Source: Microbacterium oleivorans (GTDB lineage: Bacteria > Actinomycetota > Actinomycetes > Actinomycetales > Microbacteriaceae). From it: a stretch of DNA of 64,000 nucleotides. Under the pieces are notes generated by a model. That model was not told the DNA's origin. It made no database searches and saw only the letters and a list, made by a program, of their open reading frames with translations. Shown one piece after another: positions 58,371 through 64,000 of this stretch. The translations under genes and the position numbers were made by a program. The DNA is taken from positions 248,001 to 312,000 of the forward strand of contig NZ_CP058316.1 of the NCBI RefSeq assembly GCF_013389665.1. Direction: 5' to 3'. Every line of letters starts with the position of its first letter. Position 1 is the stretch's first letter.

Positions 58371-58757
58371 GTTCGTGTCGGGGCGGCGGGCCGTCGGCAA
58401 CGCGGGCCAGCCGACCACGATCGCAACGACGATCGGGAGGGCGAAGGTCCAGATGAGACCGGTGCTGAGCTCGCCCTCGGGAGGCGCCGGGACGACCACC
58501 GATCCGCCGGGACCGCGCCCTGAGAAGACGATCGTCGCGACGAGCGCACCCAGTCCGCAGGCCAGCGCGGTCCACCGATCGCCGGTCAGCAGCCGCAGGC
58601 CGGCCACGAGTCCGGTGATGCCGAGGACCGCGACGATGAGCCCGACCGGCACCGCACCCCACGAGTACGCCTGCCCGATCGTGCCGGCCACTCCGTAGAC
58701 GACGCCCGCGACCGCGGCCACCGCCCACCCTGCGATGCGGGGCCAGGTCTGGATCAC
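58368..58757 (-). CDS. DUF6113-like membrane protein
   Basis: 129 residues with four hydrophobic segments, at about 8-28, 36-56, 62-80 and 100-120. The signature VVYGVAGTIGQAYSWGAVPV suits the small actinobacterial membrane family often found between mshB-like genes and fdxA. The function is unknown. The start is GTG 58757, six bases after TAGACT. Its TAG stop forms part of the next promoter. Confidence 0.75.
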   Translation of the reverse strand: MIQTWPRIAGWAVAAVAGVVYGVAGTIGQAYSWGAVPVGLIVAVLGITGLVAGLRLLTGDRWTALACGLGALVATIVFSGRGPGGSVVVPAPPEGELSTGLIWTFALPIVVAIVVGWPALPTARRPDTN

Positions 58758-58763
58758 CGCAAC

Positions 58764-58769
58764 AGTCTA
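58764..58769 (-). promoter_or_regulatory. -10 box of DUF6113 gene, overlapping a stop codon
   Basis: TAGACT on minus. Its first three bases (58767-58769) are the TAG stop of azlD; GTG 58757 follows six bases later. Confidence 0.55.
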
Positions 58770-59081
58770 GGCGGCCCATCCCCAGGCCCGGAGCAGCGCG
58801 GCCACGAGCGCCGCCACAGCCACCACCACGAGGAAGGGGGCCCGCAGCGCGAGCAGCACCGCGGCCGCGACGACCGCAGGCACGCGCGCGTCGAGGACGA
58901 CCGCGGCGCCGGCGCCGAGGGTCTGCACGACCACGAGCGCCGACAGCAGCGCCACCGTCAGCTGATCGATGATGCGCTGCGCGCGCGGCCCGTCGAACCA
59001 GCTCGGTGGAAGGAGGTATCCGACGGCCTTGAGCGCGACGCACAGGATCGCCGCGAGCAGGATGCCGCTCCAGGGCGTCAC
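58767..59081 (-). CDS. azlD: AzlD, branched-chain amino acid exporter small subunit
   Basis: 104-residue partner of AzlC with three to four hydrophobic segments. LLAAILCVALKAVGYLLPP and LTVALLSALVVVQTLG are family-like. GTG 59081 overlaps the azlC stop by four bases, so the two subunits are made together. Confidence 0.88.
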   Translation of the reverse strand: MTPWSGILLAAILCVALKAVGYLLPPSWFDGPRAQRIIDQLTVALLSALVVVQTLGAGAAVVLDARVPAVVAAAVLLALRAPFLVVVAVAALVAALLRAWGWAA

Positions 59082-59803
59082 CGCGTCGTCTCCCCCGCTT
59101 GCGGGGCGTCGCTTCCGTCGCGCGTCCCACGAACAGGCGTCGCCGCGGCCACGGCGATGGCGACGACCGCGGCGATCAGCACCGGGATCCCCGGCATCGT
59201 GACGGGTGTGGCGACGGCCGCCACCGCCCCGGCCGCGACACCGACGACGACCGCCTCGCCGCGCCGGAGCCGGGGCCACAGCAACGCGAGGAAGGCTGCG
59301 GCCGCTGCGGCATCCAGACCCCAGGCCCGCGGGTCACCCAGCACGTCGCCGAGGAGCGCCCCCACCAGGGTGAACAGGTTCCAGCCGAGGTAGATCCCCA
59401 CACCGGTCACCCAGAACCCGACACGGCGGGCGCGCGGCTCGGACTGTGCGAGCGCCACCGCGGTGGACTCGTCGATCGTGAACGGGATCGCGGCGAGGCG
59501 ACGCCGGATGCTGCCCCCCACCACCGGCGCCATGCGCAGGCCGTAGGCGACGTTCCTCACGCCCAGCAGCGCGGCCGACGCGACCGCCGCGGGCAACGCA
59601 CCCCATCCGCCGGTCGCGATGACGCCGACGAACGCGAACTGCGACCCGCCGGTGAACATCAGCAGACTCAGCACGCAGGTCTGCCACACGTCGAGACCCG
59701 CGGCGACCCCGAGGGCGCCGAACGAGACGCCGTAGGCGCTGGTGGCGACGGCGACGCCCACGCCGTCACGCCACGCGCGCCGCGCCGCGGCATCCTGGTC
59801 CAT
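59078..59803 (-). CDS. azlC: AzlC, branched-chain amino acid exporter large subunit
   Basis: 241-residue membrane protein with six to seven segments. SAYGVSFGALGVAAGLDVWQ, SLLMFTGGSQFAFVGV, GVRNVAYGLRMAP and FTIDESTAVAL are conserved AzlC features. It should export branched-chain amino acids or analogues with AzlD. ATG 59803 is seven bases after TAGCAT, with GGAGCG in the gap. The frame is open a further 22 codons upstream, but that stretch overlaps the divergent promoter. Confidence 0.9.
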   Translation of the reverse strand: MDQDAAARRAWRDGVGVAVATSAYGVSFGALGVAAGLDVWQTCVLSLLMFTGGSQFAFVGVIATGGWGALPAAVASAALLGVRNVAYGLRMAPVVGGSIRRRLAAIPFTIDESTAVALAQSEPRARRVGFWVTGVGIYLGWNLFTLVGALLGDVLGDPRAWGLDAAAAAAFLALLWPRLRRGEAVVVGVAAGAVAAVATPVTMPGIPVLIAAVVAIAVAAATPVRGTRDGSDAPQAGETTR

Positions 59804-59810
59804 CGCTCCG

Positions 59811-59816
59811 ATGCTA
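59811..59816 (-). promoter_or_regulatory. -10 box of azlCD
   Basis: TAGCAT on minus, seven bases before ATG 59803, facing the DUF2200 promoter. Confidence 0.45.
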
Positions 59817-59840
59817 TCGATCCGCAGCGGGCTCCGCCGA

Positions 59841-59846
59841 TACCCT
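59841..59846 (+). promoter_or_regulatory. -10 box of DUF2200 gene
   Basis: TACCCT, six bases before ATG 59853; leaderless start predicted. Confidence 0.5.
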
Positions 59847-59852
59847 GGCCGC

Positions 59853-60194
59853 ATGAGTCGCGTGTTCACGGCGAGTGTCGCCTCGGTGTACGTCCACTAC
59901 GTCGCGAAGGCGGAGCGGAAGGGGCGCACGCGTGCAGACGTCGACGAGGTGACACGCTGGCTGACCGGATACACCCAGGCCGAGCTCGACGCGCACCTCG
60001 CGGCCGGGACGACGTTCGAGGACTTCTTCGCCGCCGCGCGCCTCAACCCGGCCGCGACGCAGATCACGGGCGTCATCTGCGGGATCCGCGTCGAGGAGAT
60101 CGACGATCCGCTGATGCAGCGCATCCGCTATCTCGACAAGCTCGTCGACGAGGTCGCCCGCGGCACGCAGATGTCGCGGATCCTGCGCGGCTGA
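59853..60194 (+). CDS. DUF2200 family protein
   Basis: 113-residue cytosolic protein with the family features VYVHYVAKAERKGRTRADVD, WLTGYTQAEL and ICGIRVEEIDDPLMQRIRYL. The family is found in many bacteria and its function is unknown. ATG 59853 was chosen for its spacing from TACCCT; upstream in-frame codons fall in the shared promoter. It is convergent with typA. Confidence 0.9.
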   Translation: MSRVFTASVASVYVHYVAKAERKGRTRADVDEVTRWLTGYTQAELDAHLAAGTTFEDFFAAARLNPAATQITGVICGIRVEEIDDPLMQRIRYLDKLVDEVARGTQMSRILRG

Positions 60195-60208
60195 CACGGG
60201 CGCAGACG

Positions 60209-60248
60209 GCGACGACCCCGGTGCCGCGGGGCGGTCCGGGGTCGTCGC
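60209..60248. terminator. Bidirectional terminator hairpin
   Basis: A 13-bp perfect GC stem (60209-60221 with 60236-60248) and a 14-nt loop lie between the convergent DUF2200 and typA stops. Confidence 0.75.
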
Positions 60249-60260
60249 GGGAGGGTGGGG

Positions 60261-62174
<1,914 letters not shown>

Positions 62175-62222
62175 GAAGGGGGTCCTCAGGATGAAGGGGA
62201 AACGCCGGGATGCCGGCAGTCC

Positions 62223-62228
62223 AGTTTA
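62223..62228 (-). promoter_or_regulatory. -10 box of typA
   Basis: TAAACT on minus, directly next to the stem of the upstream terminator. The -35 region would lie inside that hairpin. Confidence 0.45.
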
Positions 62229-62264
62229 CCGCAGGCGCCCTGCACGGTTGCGGGGCGCCTGCGG
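62229..62264 (-). terminator. Terminator after ABC transporter operon
   Basis: A 12-bp perfect stem (62229-62240 with 62253-62264) and a 12-nt loop lie 19 bases after the ATPase stop on the minus strand. Confidence 0.7.
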
Positions 62265-62282
62265 AGCAGGCCGAGCGGGGCC

Positions 62283-63938
62283 TCAGGAGGCGTCGAGAGC
62301 CGCTCGACGCTCCTCGCGGCGGCGACGCTGTTCGACGGGATCGGGCACCGGCGACGCCGCGAGCAACTCGCGGGTGTACGCCTCGCGCGGCTGCAGCAGG
62401 ACCTGCGATGTCGGTCCCTGCTCGACGGTGCGCCCGGACTTGAGGACGAGCACGTGGTCCGAGAGCTGATCGACGACGGCGAGATCGTGGCTGACCAGGA
62501 TGCACGCGAACGCGTACGTCTGCTGGAGCTCACGCAGCATGTCGAGGACGGCCGCCTGGACCGACACGTCGAGTGCGGAGGTGGGTTCATCGGCGACGAA
62601 GAGCTTCGGGCGCAGGGTGAGCGCGCGGGCGATCGAGACGCGCTGACGCTGACCGCCCGAGAGCTCGTGCGGATAGCGCTCGAGCACATCGCGCGGCAGC
62701 CGGACCGCGTCGAGCAGCTCCCGCGCACGGTCGAGCCGCTCCGCCTTCGTGCCGACCCGGTGGATGGCCATCGGCTCGATGATGCAATCGCCGATCGGGA
62801 ACCGCGGATCGAGAGATGCGGCGGGGTCCTGGAAGACGACGCCGATGTCGCGACGCACGTTCTTGGCCTTGCGCCCCCGGAGCTTGGCGAGGTCCTGTCC
62901 ACCGAGGGTGAGCGTCCCACCCGCCACCGGCATCAGGCCGAGGACGGAACGCGCGATCGTCGACTTACCCGAGCCGGACTCGCCCACGATGCCGAGGACC
63001 TCACCCGCGGCGAGATCGAACGACACGTCCTCGACCGCGCGGAAGGTCTTGCCCCGCCCGGCGTATTCGAGCACGAGCCCCTGCGCCTCGAGCACGATGT
63101 CGCGCGAGGTGCCGCCCGCGGCTCGCGAGGTGAACTCCGGGTCGAGCCGGGGCACCGCCGCGAGGAGCTTCTTCGTGTACGGGTGCTGCGGGCGCGTGAG
63201 GACGTCGTCGACGGTCCCGACCTCGACGAGGTCGCCACGGTACATCACCGCCACCCGGTCGGCGATGTCGGCCACGACCCCCATGTTGTGGGTGATCAGG
63301 AGGATGCCGGCGTCGCGGTGATCCTTCAGGCGACGGAGGAGGTCGAGGATCTCGGCCTGGACGGTCACGTCGAGGGCTGTGGTCGGCTCGTCGGCGATGA
63401 TCACCTTCGGGTCGAGCGCGATCGCCATCGCGATGACGATGCGCTGGCGCTGGCCGCCCGAGAACTGGTGCGGGTACTGCTTGATCCGCCGTTCCGGCTC
63501 GGGGATGCCGACCACCCGGAGGAGCTCGACGGACCGTTCGCGCGCATCGTCGCCGTACGCGACGTCGTGGAGCTCGAAGATCTCGGTCAGCTGGCGTTCG
63601 ATCGTGAGGACCGGGTTCAGCGCCGTCATCGGCTCCTGGAAGATCATCGCGATCTCGCTGGCGCGGAGTTTGCGCATGCGCTCGTTCGGCAGCCCGATCA
63701 CCTCGGTCTCACCGACCGTGATGGAACCGCTGGTGATCGCGTTCTCGGCGAGGAGCCCCATCGCGGCGAGCGAGGTCACCGACTTGCCGGACCCCGATTC
63801 ACCCACGACGGCCACGACCTCGCCGGGACGGACCTCGAGCGAGATCCCCTTCACCGCGTTCACGTCCCCCGAGCCGGTGAGGAAGGTGACAGCGAGGTCG
63901 GTGAACTTCAATGCGGTACGCGTGGCAGTGACGCTCAT
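62283..63938 (-). CDS. Dual-ATPase subunit of a dipeptide/oligopeptide ABC transporter
   Basis: 551 residues: two complete ABC ATPase domains in one chain, equivalent to DppD plus DppF. The first has VGESGSGKSVTSLAAMGLL and FSGGQRQRIVIAMAIAL with DEPTTALDVT. The second, from about residue 280, has VGESGSGKSTIARSVLGLM and LSGGQRQRVSIARALTL with DEPTSALDVS. The oligopeptide-family C-terminal stretch follows domain 1. It energises uptake of peptides or related solutes. ATG 63938 overlaps the upstream permease stop and follows GAGGAGG. Confidence 0.93.
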   Translation of the reverse strand: MSVTATRTALKFTDLAVTFLTGSGDVNAVKGISLEVRPGEVVAVVGESGSGKSVTSLAAMGLLAENAITSGSITVGETEVIGLPNERMRKLRASEIAMIFQEPMTALNPVLTIERQLTEIFELHDVAYGDDARERSVELLRVVGIPEPERRIKQYPHQFSGGQRQRIVIAMAIALDPKVIIADEPTTALDVTVQAEILDLLRRLKDHRDAGILLITHNMGVVADIADRVAVMYRGDLVEVGTVDDVLTRPQHPYTKKLLAAVPRLDPEFTSRAAGGTSRDIVLEAQGLVLEYAGRGKTFRAVEDVSFDLAAGEVLGIVGESGSGKSTIARSVLGLMPVAGGTLTLGGQDLAKLRGRKAKNVRRDIGVVFQDPAASLDPRFPIGDCIIEPMAIHRVGTKAERLDRARELLDAVRLPRDVLERYPHELSGGQRQRVSIARALTLRPKLFVADEPTSALDVSVQAAVLDMLRELQQTYAFACILVSHDLAVVDQLSDHVLVLKSGRTVEQGPTSQVLLQPREAYTRELLAASPVPDPVEQRRRREERRAALDAS

Positions 63939-64000
63939 GCGCGGTTCCTCCTCTTGATCTCGCGACGGACGCTCCGGGACTGACGCGGGTCGTACGCGTC
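63935..64000 (-). CDS. ABC transporter permease, C-terminal 21 residues (partial)
   Basis: The last codons of the upstream gene before the window edge read DAYDPRQSRSVRREIKRRNR and end in Ala. The DPR motif and basic cytoplasmic tail match the end of DppC/OppC-type permeases. The stop overlaps the ATPase ATG (ATGA), so both belong to one operon. Confidence 0.7.
   Translation of the reverse strand, partial: DAYDPRQSRSVRREIKRRNRA

Overview
The window is a high-GC chromosome segment with densely packed genes, many ATGA/GTGA stop-start overlaps, and frequent GTG (once TTG) starts. The gene set points to an actinobacterium, most likely Microbacteriaceae and possibly Microbacterium. Supporting features are a helicase-dead PriA, an AdnA/AdnB pair, UPF0182 next to a PDZ/Lon-like protease, DUF3107 and DUF3117 proteins, an actinobacterial-type DapD, and an mIHF domain fused to guanylate kinase. 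Genus is inferred from family knowledge. I see no rRNA, tRNA, insertion sequence, prophage or CRISPR array, and no gene-free stretch over 300 bases.

Layout. 1-12250 (minus): one pyrimidine/nucleotide block read pyrR-pyrB-pyrC-membrane protein-carA-carB-pyrF-mIHF/gmk, then rpoZ, metK and partial priA. A PyrR-type RNA loop sits just before pyrR. 12395-18766 (plus): a complete mevalonate-pathway operon (mvk, mvaD, mvaK2, fni, HMG-CoA reductase, HMG-CoA synthase), ended by a 48-bp perfect palindrome. 18872-39574: a conserved actinobacterial neighbourhood with UPF0182, PDZ protease, DUF2342 protein, a TOMM-type leader-binding-like protein, UvrD2-like helicase, NudC, a degenerate phosphotransferase, AdnB/AdnA, DUF3107, a ferritin-like protein, a DEAD-box helicase and a PHP phosphoesterase. 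39633-44570: an EEP-family protein, aminopeptidase P, gamma-glutamyltransferase-like protein and an alpha/beta hydrolase. 44567-49603: stress-protein-like membrane protein, soluble MgtE-like protein, DUF1003, Mrp, TatB, O-methyltransferase, DUF3117. 49677-58358: PIG-V-like mannosyltransferase, dapE/dapD, lactate permease, PPK2, citrate synthase, dapC and ferredoxin. 58368-64000: DUF6113 protein, AzlC/AzlD, DUF2200, TypA and a dipeptide-type ABC transporter ATPase with the end of its permease.

How the genes work together. The pyr block supplies carbamoyl phosphate, UMP and GDP. The mevalonate operon supplies IPP/DMAPP from acetoacetyl-CoA. dapC, dapD and dapE cover three steps of the succinylase route to meso-diaminopimelate and lysine. 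AdnAB and the UvrD2-like helicase form a DNA-repair cluster. 

Most content is housekeeping. The least explained signals are a putative structured RNA leader ahead of the DEAD-box helicase (37108-37195); at least fifteen genes whose start codon lies 6-7 nt after a TANNNT-like -10 box, which predicts leaderless mRNAs; two places where a TAG stop codon is the first half of the next gene's -10 box; and a 191-bp tail-to-tail coding overlap at 25285-25475.
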